This document shows positions 1 to 7,187 of a stretch of DNA of 10,286 nt, one piece after another. The translations under genes were made by a program, and so were the position numbers. Location: the NCBI GenBank assembly GCA_035529015.1, contig DATKXP010000663.1:1-10286 (forward strand), written 5' to 3'. The notes beneath the pieces were generated by a model, which worked only from the letters and a program-made list of their open reading frames with translations, had not been told where the DNA came from and made no database searches. How positions within the stretch are numbered: the first letter of the stretch is position 1; each line of letters begins with the position of its first letter. Source of the stretch: JAUVZF01 sp035529015. Lineage in GTDB: Bacteria; Planctomycetota; Phycisphaerae; FEN-1346.

Positions 1-19
1 TCACAAGTGCCCGTTTCAT
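1..19 (-). CDS. Start of a truncated minus-strand gene, product unknown
   Basis: The complement of 17-19 is an ATG opening Met-Lys-Arg-Ala-Leu-Val before the window ends. A strong Shine-Dalgarno GGGAGGAG (complement of 26-33) lies 6 bases upstream. It starts 27 bases after the stop of the preceding DUF4139-like gene on the same strand, so the two probably share a transcript. The basic-then-hydrophobic beginning would suit a signal peptide, but six residues cannot identify the product. Another ATG (complement of 22-24) meets a stop after two codons and was not used. Confidence 0.55.
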
Positions 20-46
20 GGCATGCTCCTCCCTGGCCGCGGCGGC

Positions 47-1228
47 CTACCACTCGTTCCGGAACCAGAGGTGCAGGAGGAAGATGACCTCTTCGGGCTT
101 CTTGTCGGCCTCCTTCGGGGCGGCGGGCAGGGGGATGTGCAGTTCCACGTTCCGCGCGCTCTTGCGTTCGACCTTGCCCTTGTCGGTGGTCTGCTCGGCC
201 AGTTCCCACTGGGCGTCGCGGTTCTTGCTGCCGCAGAACTCGTTGCGCAGGGCGTTCAGGTCCTCTTCGATGTCCAGCACACAGGCGTCTTTCTTGAAGT
301 TCTGCATCTTGTACTGGAGGACCACCTCCTGGTGATAGCGGTTGCCGTGGACCGCGTGCCGCTTGTTCGACTTGACGGTCCGCTCGACCTTCACGTCGCG
401 TGCCAGGCCCAGGTACAGTTTCATCTCGTCGTCGATGGGGGTGAACTTGCCCCAGTCCTCGCCGGTGAAGGCCTCGCCGCCGTGGCCGTCCTTCTGGAAG
501 ATGCGGACCTTGCCGTACTGCAGGGGGTACTGGCCCAACTTGTGCGCCTCGTCGTTCTTCAGGACGTACTGCATGGTGACGTAGCGCTGGTTCGGCTCGT
601 CGGGCACGGGCTGCCCCTTGCGCCAATCGAAGACGAACTTCTTGGTGATGGGCACCTGGAGGAACTTGCCGATGAGCATCTCCTTGGATTCCTGGAGGCC
701 CATCTGCTTCTGGAAGACGTCGCCGAAGCCGGCGTAGACGCTCGAGACGCCGAACTCCTCGCCCGAGAAGTTCCAGACCCGCATGTACTTGCGCAGCGTC
801 AGGCTCTTCTCGTCGTTCTCGGCCGTGGCGCGGTAACTGAACGTCCGCCGCAGGTTCCCCAGGATGTACGAGATCCGCACGCGGACCGGGCCGGCGTTGA
901 CGGCGAAGACCTCCCACACCAGGGCGTTCTCGCCCGGCGGATACGACTGGTTGATGACGCGGACGGCGTCGCCGGGCACGAGCGGGCGGAAGAGGATCGT
1001 CCACTTGTCGATCTGCGTGTTGGTCCACGAGAAATCGATGTGGTTCGTGCCCTTCAGGAGCGTGACGACGCGTTCCTCCTCGACCAGTGTGGCCTGGGGG
1101 TTTTCGAGTTGGATTTCGACGCGTTCGCGCACGGGCAGCGTGGCCAGTTTGACCCGCCCTGCCGCCGGGGCCGCAAAGGCCGCCATCGCCACGGCAGCCG
1201 TCAGCATCACGATTCGTATCCTGCGCAT
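47..1228 (-). CDS. Exported DUF4139-like protein
   Basis: A 393-residue protein of unknown function. The start is the ATG at 1226-1228: AAGGAG sits 7 bases upstream (complement of 1236-1241), and the protein then opens with a classic signal peptide, basic MRRIR, a hydrophobic core over about residues 6-20 and small residues near 18-24. The open frame continues further upstream, but the added 84 residues are Arg/Pro-rich and look non-coding. The mature part is beta-rich. Residues ~235-330 resemble the DUF4139 core: a GKVRIFQKDG strand, then GEDWGKFTPIDDE, LYLGLARDVKVER and a partner strand around EVVLQYKMQNFK. It lacks the N-terminal DUF4140 half and coiled coil of longer relatives. The tail ends in a hydrophobic strand VIFLLHLWFRNEW. 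It is probably periplasmic or surface-exposed. The family call rests on pattern recognition; the reaction, if any, is unknown. Confidence 0.85.
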   Translation of the reverse strand: MRRIRIVMLTAAVAMAAFAAPAAGRVKLATLPVRERVEIQLENPQATLVEEERVVTLLKGTNHIDFSWTNTQIDKWTILFRPLVPGDAVRVINQSYPPGENALVWEVFAVNAGPVRVRISYILGNLRRTFSYRATAENDEKSLTLRKYMRVWNFSGEEFGVSSVYAGFGDVFQKQMGLQESKEMLIGKFLQVPITKKFVFDWRKGQPVPDEPNQRYVTMQYVLKNDEAHKLGQYPLQYGKVRIFQKDGHGGEAFTGEDWGKFTPIDDEMKLYLGLARDVKVERTVKSNKRHAVHGNRYHQEVVLQYKMQNFKKDACVLDIEEDLNALRNEFCGSKNRDAQWELAEQTTDKGKVERKSARNVELHIPLPAAPKEADKKPEEVIFLLHLWFRNEW

Positions 1229-1731
1229 TGACCTTCTCCTTACCAGGTCCGTTCGTTCTGGAGCGATACAGTGCATTGGACGCCTGCGGTTCGGCGCCGG
1301 TTCCCGGTTTCCCCGAAACCGAGGCCGGTGGCAAGTTTTTTCCGTCGGTTTTCGCGGGCGTCGCGCAGGCATGTGCGCCGTTTGGCGGGCGCGACGGGCG
1401 TGGCAGTGTCGCTCTAAGACGTTGTTGCACAAGCACTTGCAGGCGCCCGGCTCGGCCGGTGCCGGCAGTTCGGCAACCACGGCTTGACAAAGCCTTCATC
1501 ATGCGCATGGTTGAGTACGGTGCCAGCGTGATGTGCTTCCTCGGTCGGCGTCGGGCGCGTCGGATGCGGGACGCCAGCCGGTCGGGAGGCGGGTCGCGTG
1601 CGGGTGAGCGGGCCCGTCGGGCGTGCCGATGGGTGCGAGGCGGCCCCGCCCCGCAGGCCCAGCAGAAGGAGAACGCGAAACACAAAGATAACGCGGCGAC
1701 TCACTGAGCCGCTTGGCTACTCCCTCTCCTC

Positions 1732-1790
1732 CTCAGCGACCCCCAGCAACGCTGAGAAGCCCCGGGCTGACGGGCCCGGGGCTTGCTTTT
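1732..1790 (+). terminator. Double hairpin with short T tract, terminator-like
   Basis: Two perfect stems abut with no gap. The first pairs CTCAGCG (1732-1738) with 1750-1756 across an 11-base loop. The second pairs an 11-bp GC-rich arm (1757-1767) with 1774-1784 around TGACGG. GCTTTT follows. The T tract is short, but stem strength and position fit an intrinsic terminator reading rightwards. No plus-strand gene precedes it. Confidence 0.55.
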
Positions 1791-1793
1791 CGC

Positions 1794-1842
1794 GCCGTTC
1801 GAGCCGGCGGCGTTCGAGCCCGCCGCGGGAGCGGCGGGGCAT
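1794..1842 (+). repeat. REP-like hairpin element, copy A
   Basis: Two near-repeats of GCCGTTCGAGC (1794-1804 and, with one change, 1809-1819) lead into an 8-bp stem: CCCGCCGC (1819-1826) with GCGGCGGG (1831-1838) around the GNRA-type loop GGGA. GCATT follows. The same layout recurs at 7188-7264 and, on the other strand, at 7300-7327, with compensatory stem changes. It starts three bases after the T tract of the preceding terminator. Confidence 0.7.
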
Positions 1843-1885
1843 TTTCGACCCTCCGTGGCCCTCCCCCTCGCCCCGGCTTTTTCTC

Positions 1886-1914
1886 TGGCAAGCCGCGCGC
1901 AACAGACCTACAGT
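1886..1914 (+). promoter_or_regulatory. Candidate promoter of the DUF2339-DUF3999 operon
   Basis: CTGGCA (1886-1891) and TACAGT (1909-1914) are 17 bases apart, each matching four of six consensus positions. Transcription would start near 1921, giving a leader of about 27 bases. The match is modest, and it was chosen partly for its position. Confidence 0.35.
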
Positions 1915-1947
1915 CGAGCGCAACGGCACGCCATGGGGGGCAGTTCG

Positions 1948-4728
1948 ATGGACGAGGGCTTCTTCATCTGCGCCGGCATTCTCGCGCTGCTGTGCCTGTT
2001 CGCCTCCCTGCCCATCGCGATCGCCGCCCTGGTCATTGCGCTGCGTGCTCGCCGCGAGGCCAGAGACCTCGCCCCGCGCCTCAGGGACCAGGCCCGTGCC
2101 GGACCGACCGCCGAAGCACCCGCGCCGCCCGTGCGCGCGGCGCCGGTCTCGCCGGTTCCGGGGCCGGAGCGTCCGGCCGCTGACGCCGAAGCCGCCGCGC
2201 CTCCCGCGCCGCCCCGGCCGGTGGCGGCCGCGCCGCTCCCGCCCAAACCGCCGCGAAAGCCCATACAATGGGAGGAGTGGATCGGCCTCAAAGGGCTGGC
2301 GGTGGCGGGCATCGTGGTGTTCCTGATCGGTGCGGTCCTGTTTGCGACGTACGCCCACGAGCAGGGCTGGTTCGGCCGACGGGGATACTTCCAGGTCGGC
2401 CTGCTCGTGCTGGGGGGCCTCGCGTTCCTCGCGGCGGGAGAGTGGTACGAGCGGAAAACGTTCCAGGTCCTCTCGCGGGTCCTGACGGGCGGCGGGTTGG
2501 CGCTGGAGTACTTCGCCCTCGTTGCCGCGTGGGCCAGGTTCCACATCATCCCGGAACCTGCCGCCTGGACGCTCATGATTGTCATCACGGGCGTTGCGAT
2601 CCTCTTGTCGGTCCGGTACGCGAGCCTGGCCGTGGCGATCCTGTCGCTGGTGGGCGGCCTGGCGGGGCCGCTGGCCATCCGGCCCGACCGCGACCCGGGG
2701 CACATCCTGTTCCTCTACCTCGTGGTGGTGAACCTTGGTGTGCTGGCGGTGGCGTACTTCAGGAAGTGGCGCGTCCTGAATCTGCTGGCGCTCGGTGGGA
2801 CGATCGTCAACGTCTGTGCCTGGCTGTACACGCACTACTATCACGGCGCGGCCGCCACCGAAAAACTCGCCTTCATCGTCACGTACATGACCGTGCTGTG
2901 GGCGATCTACTTCGCCGTCTCGCTCGTGTATCACCTGGTGGGCCGGCGCAACCCGTCGCGGCTGGACCTGCCGGTGACGATCATCAACGTCGTGGCGTAT
3001 TACACGGGCCTGTACGTCCTGCTGCGGACGGACCATCACCACTGGCTCGGCGGGATTGCCGCCGTCCTGGGCGCCGTGTACCTGGTCGAAGGGCTGGCCA
3101 TCCGCAAGTGGGCGCCCGTCCAGGCGCGGTTCGTCCTGCTCCAGTTGGCCCAGGCGCTGGGCCTGGTGACGCTGGCGATACCGATCCAGTTGAAGGGCAT
3201 CTGGATCCCCATGGCGTGGGGCGCCGAGGCGGCGGTCCTGTTCTGGCTCGGCGTTCGCCTGAAGGACTGGCGTGTGCGGTCGGCGGCGCTGCTGGTGCAC
3301 CTGGCGTCGGTCATCGCCCTCGGATACTTCGCCGAGGAGGCCTGGGACACGAAGGGCATGCTCCTGGTCAACGCCCGGACGGCCACGTTCGCGGTCGTGG
3401 CGCTCGCCATGGCCCTGTCGGCGTGGTTCTACCGGCGGGCGGAGGGCAAGACGGCGGTCGAGCGTGTGGTGGTCACCATAGCGGCGGGACTGGCGCACCT
3501 CGTTTTGATGATCCTCATCGGCGTCGAGGTCTGTCGGTGGCACGCGGACGCCGCAGCCGCCTTGCGAAAGCGGAGCCCCGCCGACCTCTGGCAGCAACTC
3601 GGCGATCTCTCCTGGGTCCGCGACGCGGTTATCGCGACAGGCCTGGCCGTGTACGGCCTCGTGGCGGTGGGGCTTGTGGCGATCCTGCGGCGCGGGTTTC
3701 ACCATGCGATGGCGTTGGTGGCCTTTGCGGCGTGTTTCGTCGTGCTGCTGATTGCCCAGGAGGACGTGCCGGCACTTGAGTTCGTGGCCGGGTGGAACGC
3801 TGTCGGCGCGACGTTCGCCGGCGTGGCGGTGTGTCTGGCGCTGGCGGCGGTCGTGTCGCGGTACTTCACGCGCCCGTTCCTGGGTGCGCGCGGCATGGCC
3901 ATCGCGTACGAACTCCTGGCGCTGGGCGTCGTGCTGGGGCTGTACCTGGCGGAACTCCTGCGCGCCGACGACTACATGGACGCCGAGTTGCCGGTGTACC
4001 TCTCCCACATGTCGTTTTATTCCCTGGTGGCGGCGGGGTTTGCCGTCGTGGCGGGCGTCGTGATGCTGCGCGGGTTCTGGATTCAGAGTCTCGCCCACCG
4101 CGTCGTCGGCCTGGCGGCGACGGCCGTCGCGATCATCCTTCTATTCGCGGCCGCCTTTGAGGACGATTGCGCCTACGACACCGTCCTGTGGCAGCCGCGA
4201 GGCGTGGCGTTTCTGCTCCTGATTGCCGCCATGGCCCTGGCGGTCGTCGGATACCTGCGCCATCCGCCAGAGGTCGCGCCGGAGAGAGGGACCGTCGGGC
4301 CCGTCGTGGCGGTTCTCGTGCACCTGGTGGTCCTGGGGTGCTTCACGCTCGAGGCCCAGGACTTCTGGAACGCCCATGCCGAGGCGTGGTTCCCGCGTCA
4401 GGAACTGCACGCGTGGTACGCGCGGCACGCGACGCTGTCGGTGGGGTACGCGCTGTATGCGCTGGCGCTGCTGGGGGCGGGGATCCGGCGGCGGAGCAAA
4501 CTGCTGCGCGTTCTCGCCCTGGCCATCCTGGGCGGGACGATCGCCAAGGTCATGCTGCTCGACCTCTCGCAACTGGAAGCCATCTGGCGGATCCTCTCGT
4601 TCGTCGGGTTGGGGATGTTGCTGCTGGTGGCCTCGCTCCTGTACTACAAGTTCCGCCACGTCATCTTCCCGGCCGAGACGGGTGAGGCCGGTACGGATGA
4701 GAAGGAGACTTCCGATGAAACGGCATAG
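1948..4728 (+). CDS. DUF2339 multi-spanning membrane protein
   Basis: A 926-residue integral membrane protein of the DUF2339 family, function unknown. The chosen ATG at 1948 follows a G-rich ribosome-binding stretch (GGGGGG, 1935-1940); the ATG at 1933 lacks one, and the upstream extension is low-complexity. Residues 5-33 form an N-terminal membrane anchor with a basic stop-transfer patch. A Pro/Ala-rich linker covers ~50-105. At 108-143 comes the family's typical entry segment: WEEWIGLKGLAVAGIVV, a helix, then YAHEQGWFG. The rest is a long run of hydrophobic segments, roughly two dozen, with short loops, ending in a basic stretch after LLYYKFRHV. Histidine clusters (YTHYYHG, RTDHHHW) lie in loops of the first half. 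The next gene, DUF3999, overlaps its end by 14 bases; the same two families are neighbours in many bacteria, so the products probably act together in the envelope. Nothing looks broken. Confidence 0.88.
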   Translation: MDEGFFICAGILALLCLFASLPIAIAALVIALRARREARDLAPRLRDQARAGPTAEAPAPPVRAAPVSPVPGPERPAADAEAAAPPAPPRPVAAAPLPPKPPRKPIQWEEWIGLKGLAVAGIVVFLIGAVLFATYAHEQGWFGRRGYFQVGLLVLGGLAFLAAGEWYERKTFQVLSRVLTGGGLALEYFALVAAWARFHIIPEPAAWTLMIVITGVAILLSVRYASLAVAILSLVGGLAGPLAIRPDRDPGHILFLYLVVVNLGVLAVAYFRKWRVLNLLALGGTIVNVCAWLYTHYYHGAAATEKLAFIVTYMTVLWAIYFAVSLVYHLVGRRNPSRLDLPVTIINVVAYYTGLYVLLRTDHHHWLGGIAAVLGAVYLVEGLAIRKWAPVQARFVLLQLAQALGLVTLAIPIQLKGIWIPMAWGAEAAVLFWLGVRLKDWRVRSAALLVHLASVIALGYFAEEAWDTKGMLLVNARTATFAVVALAMALSAWFYRRAEGKTAVERVVVTIAAGLAHLVLMILIGVEVCRWHADAAAALRKRSPADLWQQLGDLSWVRDAVIATGLAVYGLVAVGLVAILRRGFHHAMALVAFAACFVVLLIAQEDVPALEFVAGWNAVGATFAGVAVCLALAAVVSRYFTRPFLGARGMAIAYELLALGVVLGLYLAELLRADDYMDAELPVYLSHMSFYSLVAAGFAVVAGVVMLRGFWIQSLAHRVVGLAATAVAIILLFAAAFEDDCAYDTVLWQPRGVAFLLLIAAMALAVVGYLRHPPEVAPERGTVGPVVAVLVHLVVLGCFTLEAQDFWNAHAEAWFPRQELHAWYARHATLSVGYALYALALLGAGIRRRSKLLRVLALAILGGTIAKVMLLDLSQLEAIWRILSFVGLGMLLLVASLLYYKFRHVIFPAETGEAGTDEKETSDETA

Positions 4729-6025
4729 CGTGACGGCGGTGTGTCTATTGATGCTGACCGGCCTTGCGGCCGCGACGGCGCACGCCGACTTCGACTTCGA
4801 GGCGTGGCGGACGTGGCGCGAGATCAGGGTGGCCGAGGGTGCCGCCGGCGAGCACGCCCGGCTGGCGCTCGACGACCACGTCTGGGACCAGGCGGCCGGG
4901 GCGGGCCTCCAGGACCTTCGGATCCTGCGCGGCGAGACCGACGACATCGGCTACGCCGTCCACGTTCCCGAGAAGCCGCCCGTCCGCATCGAGGAGCGTC
5001 CGGCGCGGGTCTTCAACGTGGCGACGCGCGGCCGGGAGGCGTCGGAACTGACCCTCGACCTCGGCGAGAATCCCCCCGTCACGAACCGCGTCAAACTCCA
5101 GACGCCGACCGAAAACTTCCAGTGCCCCGTCACGGTCGAGGGGTCCGACGACAACGCGACCTGGAAGACGCTGCGGGACGACGGGGCCGTCTTCGCCTTC
5201 ACCGGCGACGTGGCCAAGCGGTTCACCAAGGTCTCGTTTCCCGACGCGCGGATGCGGTACCTGCGGGTCGTGGTCGGCGCACCGGCCGGCGCCGAACCCA
5301 TCGACCTGACGGGCGCGACCGTGTTCCAGGAAACCACCGCCGAAGCGGGTGACCTGCCCCTGCTGGTCGTGCGTCCCGTCCAAAGCCAGACCGAGACGGC
5401 CCAGGCCGCCGAAACGTGGTACCGGCTCGATCTGGGGGCGAGAAACCTGCCGGTCAGCAAGATCGAGATCGAGACGGCCAATGAGAACTTCTCGCGGCCG
5501 GTGCGGATCGACGTCGGCGATAACCCCAAGCTGCCCAAGCGCGCCGGCAGCGGCGTCGTCTTCCGGTACCGGACGACGCGGTACAGCGAGGAGTGGCTGG
5601 AGGTCGAGTTCGGCGAGACCTTCGGGCGGTACGTCCACGTCCGCATCCGAAACGGCGACGACCCGCCGCTGGCCGTCACGCGGATCGTCGTTTACGGGCG
5701 GCCGCGATACGTGTTCTTCCCGTTCGAGAGCGGCCGCAGTTACCGCCTCTTCTACGGGAACCGGCAGGCCCGTGCGCCGCAGTACGATTACGCCAAGACG
5801 TTTGCCCGCATCACCCGCGCCGAGTCGGTCGAAGCCCGCCTGGGCGGCGTCGAACCCAACCCGCGGTTCATCGCCACGCGCGAAACCCTCCCGCCGCACC
5901 CCTGGATCGTCCGCAACCAGTGGGTCCTGTACGTGGCGCTGGGCGTGGCGGTGATCGCCCTCGTGCTCGTGGCCGTCCGGGCCCTCAGGCGGACGCCCGT
6001 CGAGGACGGCGCCGGCGGCGACTGA
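4715..6025 (+). CDS. DUF3999-like exported, C-terminally anchored protein
   Basis: A 436-residue protein of unknown function. The ATG at 4715 has AAGGAG (4702-4707) 7 bases upstream and lies inside the last codons of the DUF2339 gene, which suggests translational coupling. Residues 1-24 are a signal peptide ending AHA. Two similar beta-rich modules follow, at ~112-190 and ~236-327. Each has the pattern LDLG, then a strand, then T-x-ENF-x-x-PV, as in discoidin/F5-8C-like carbohydrate-binding folds. Residues 333-360 carry FESGRSYRLFYGNRQA, resembling a stretch conserved in DUF3999. A single membrane helix (~403-421) and a short basic cytoplasmic tail close the protein. The bulk would lie outside the membrane, held by the C-terminal helix, next to its DUF2339 partner. 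The family call relies on layout, the YGN motif and gene order. A ligand is not predictable. Confidence 0.8.
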   Translation: MKRHSVTAVCLLMLTGLAAATAHADFDFEAWRTWREIRVAEGAAGEHARLALDDHVWDQAAGAGLQDLRILRGETDDIGYAVHVPEKPPVRIEERPARVFNVATRGREASELTLDLGENPPVTNRVKLQTPTENFQCPVTVEGSDDNATWKTLRDDGAVFAFTGDVAKRFTKVSFPDARMRYLRVVVGAPAGAEPIDLTGATVFQETTAEAGDLPLLVVRPVQSQTETAQAAETWYRLDLGARNLPVSKIEIETANENFSRPVRIDVGDNPKLPKRAGSGVVFRYRTTRYSEEWLEVEFGETFGRYVHVRIRNGDDPPLAVTRIVVYGRPRYVFFPFESGRSYRLFYGNRQARAPQYDYAKTFARITRAESVEARLGGVEPNPRFIATRETLPPHPWIVRNQWVLYVALGVAVIALVLVAVRALRRTPVEDGAGGD

Positions 6026-6185
6026 TCGGCACCCGCCCCCGAGACGTTCCGCCCCGATTGCGGCCCGCGCGGGCTCCGGCTGTTCTTTCTCGGCATCCCC
6101 TGCGATTTGTGTCTTGTCAATCGTACCAATAAATGGCATAGCACGACCGTAAGCACCAGGGACATCTCAGAACAGGCGGTCCGTC

Positions 6186-6884
6186 ATGCCCAGCGATAGC
6201 GTCGCGATCCGTTGGTACGGCCAGGCGTGCGTCACGATCACCTCCCCCGCAGGCGTGACGGTCATGGTGGACCCCTTTGATGAGTCCATCGGGCACCGTC
6301 TGCCGGACGTCGAGCCCGACGTGGTGGTCGTCACGCACGACCACTACGACCACGCGAACGTCGAGGGCGTGCCGGGCACGCCGCGCGTGCTCCGCGGGCT
6401 GACGGCCGACGGCGCCTGGGCCGCCATCGACGAGACGGTCGGCGACGTCCGCATCCGGACGATCGGCACGTGGCACGACGACGTGTGCGGCGGGAAACGC
6501 GGCCTCAACAACCTTGTCCTCCTGGATACGGGCGGCATGCGGATCGTGCACTGCGGCGACCTGGGACACGTCCTGGCGGACGACCAGGTGGCGGCGGTCG
6601 GCGAGGTGGACGTCCTGCTGATGCCGGCGGGCGGGGTGTATACGCTCCCGCCGAACGAGGCCCGGACGGTCATCGGGCAACTCGCCCCGCGCCGAGCGGT
6701 CATTCCCATGCACTTCCAGACCGAGCCGCTGACCCTTCGCCTGGAGCCGGTGGAGACGCTGTTGCGCGGTCTTCCGGCGGCCACGCGGCTCGGGACAAAC
6801 GAGTTGCGGCTGCCCGTGGCGTCGGCCGAACCCGCCCCGGACGGGCCGGAAATCGTGGTTCTGGAATGGAAGCGCGGCGAGTGA
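6186..6884 (+). CDS. Metallo-beta-lactamase-fold metal-dependent hydrolase
   Basis: A 232-residue cytoplasmic protein of the MBL superfamily, closest in style to the small UlaG/UPF0173-like hydrolases. The metal site is complete: THDHYDH at residues 50-56 (the HxHxDH motif), His97 in GTWHD, HCGD (122-125) supplying another His and the bridging Asp, and a late His176 in IPMHF. The N-terminus IRWYGQACVTI followed by MVDPF is the usual first beta-hairpin of this subgroup. The ATG at 6186 has AGGCGGT (6174-6180) 5 bases upstream, a fair ribosome-binding site. It is separated from the DUF3999 gene by 160 bases and is probably transcribed on its own. The substrate is unknown: phosphodiesters, lactones and sugar-phosphate lactones are all handled by the superfamily. 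There is no signal peptide and no strong terminator after it, only a weak 5-bp stem just past the stop. Confidence 0.88.
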   Translation: MPSDSVAIRWYGQACVTITSPAGVTVMVDPFDESIGHRLPDVEPDVVVVTHDHYDHANVEGVPGTPRVLRGLTADGAWAAIDETVGDVRIRTIGTWHDDVCGGKRGLNNLVLLDTGGMRIVHCGDLGHVLADDQVAAVGEVDVLLMPAGGVYTLPPNEARTVIGQLAPRRAVIPMHFQTEPLTLRLEPVETLLRGLPAATRLGTNELRLPVASAEPAPDGPEIVVLEWKRGE

Positions 6885-6907
6885 GCCGAGGACGGCTGAA
6901 AATCGGC

Positions 6908-6956
6908 AAAAAAAACGGCCCGGTCGAGTTGACAAACACCGCTTTTCACGTATAGT
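6908..6956 (+). promoter_or_regulatory. Strong sigma70-type promoter with A-tract
   Basis: TTGACA (6929-6934) is a perfect -35. TATAGT (6951-6956) is a 5/6 -10 after a 16-base spacer. Eight As at 6908-6915 lie 13 bases before the -35, where a distal UP element would sit. This is the best promoter in the window, and no protein gene follows it; it fits a stable-RNA gene starting near 6963. Confidence 0.7.
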
Positions 6957-6962
6957 ACTGTT

Positions 6963-7178
6963 GTGTGTGGGAACGATTGGCGCCGGAACTCTCATTTCTG
7001 ACGCCTCTCACTTTACGCTTTGTTTATTCGTAGCCGGGAGTCCCGCGCGGAACGCGGGAGGGTTGCGTGGCGCCTGAGACGGTGCCGTGTACTGGGAGGT
7101 AACGGCACTAGCGAAAACTCGGGGGAGTTATTGGCGCCCGGGGCCGTCCGGGAGGGATTCGGCCCCGGCGCTTTTTTT
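6963..7178 (+). ncRNA. Candidate free-standing structured non-coding RNA
   Basis: About 215 bases run from the strong promoter to a strong intrinsic terminator, with no open frame carrying a ribosome-binding site. Hand folding finds these helices: a 7-bp hairpin at 7041-7047/7053-7059 (loop CGGAA); a 10-bp hairpin at 7082-7092/7099-7108 with one bulged G and loop TGGGAG; a split helix TCTCA (7006-7010) with TGAGA (7075-7079) plus ACGC (7015-7018) with GCGT (7065-7068); and a closing helix AACTCTC (6987-6993) with GGGAGTT (7123-7129), backed by GGCGCC (6979-6984) with GGCGCC (7133-7138). I could not match it to 6S RNA, SRP RNA, RNase P, tmRNA or a riboswitch class I know. A 6S-like RNA is possible because the ends pair. 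The gene downstream points the other way, so it is not an obvious leader. Confidence 0.55.
7134..7178 (+). terminator. Intrinsic terminator of the candidate RNA gene
   Basis: A GC-rich arm (7134-7146) pairs with CGGCCCCGGCGC (7160-7171): twelve base pairs with one bulged C, around a 13-base loop. Seven Ts follow directly (7172-7178). The base of the left arm is shared with a possible closing helix of the upstream RNA, so the two folds exclude each other. Confidence 0.85.
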
Positions 7179-7187
7179 GCGCGCTAT

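Larger units (their letters stand above)
1229..1947. other. Divergent intergenic region, no supported protein gene
   Basis: This 719-base gap separates the minus-strand DUF4139-like gene from the plus-strand DUF2339 gene. Small open frames cross it on both strands, but they are Arg/Pro-rich and lack ribosome-binding sites. It contains a six-base T run at 1336-1341, an isolated TTGACA at 1484-1489 with no -10 at a sensible distance, a double hairpin ending in TTTT (1732-1790), a repeat-type hairpin (1794-1842) and a weak promoter before the DUF2339 gene. I see no convincing promoter for the minus-strand gene. A terminator pointing rightwards here with no gene before it hints at an unannotated plus-strand transcript. 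Confidence 0.6.

Noticed and set aside
23..1231. Plus-strand open frame of 402 codons opposite the DUF4139-like gene
   Set aside because: Its composition is Leu/Val/Asp-rich without recognisable motifs. The opposite strand has a signal peptide, a ribosome-binding site and a family match.
1414..1704. Small minus-strand frame starting with a hydrophobic stretch (GTG at 1704)
   Set aside because: There is no ribosome-binding site, the remainder is Pro/Arg/Thr-rich, and the hydrophobic start is short and interrupted.
1717..4098. Minus-strand open frame of 793 codons
   Set aside because: It lies antisense to the DUF2339 gene, is dominated by Arg, His, Gln and Pro, and has no membrane or domain pattern. 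High GC content keeps antisense frames open.
6063..6090. GC palindrome followed by TGTTCTTTCT as a terminator for the DUF3999 gene
   Set aside because: The palindrome leaves only a 4-bp stem with a 4-base loop, and the T-rich stretch is 6 bases away and interrupted.
4745..6139. Minus-strand open frame opposite the DUF3999 gene
   Set aside because: It has shadow-type composition, and the plus strand has clear signal peptide, repeat modules and membrane anchor.
6114..6142. TTGTCA and CATAGC as a promoter for the MBL-fold gene
   Set aside because: The -35 is good, but the element 17 bases on matches only three of six -10 positions, too weak to annotate.
6884..6897. 5-bp hairpin just after the MBL-fold stop codon
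   Set aside because: The stem is short and followed by A-rich rather than T-rich sequence, so it is not an intrinsic terminator.
7074..7120. CTGAGA and GCGAAAA resembling TPP riboswitch or hammerhead ribozyme cores
   Set aside because: The second TPP half (ACCTGAT and its partner) is absent. The hammerhead core needs CTGANGA, whereas the sequence reads CTGAGAC.
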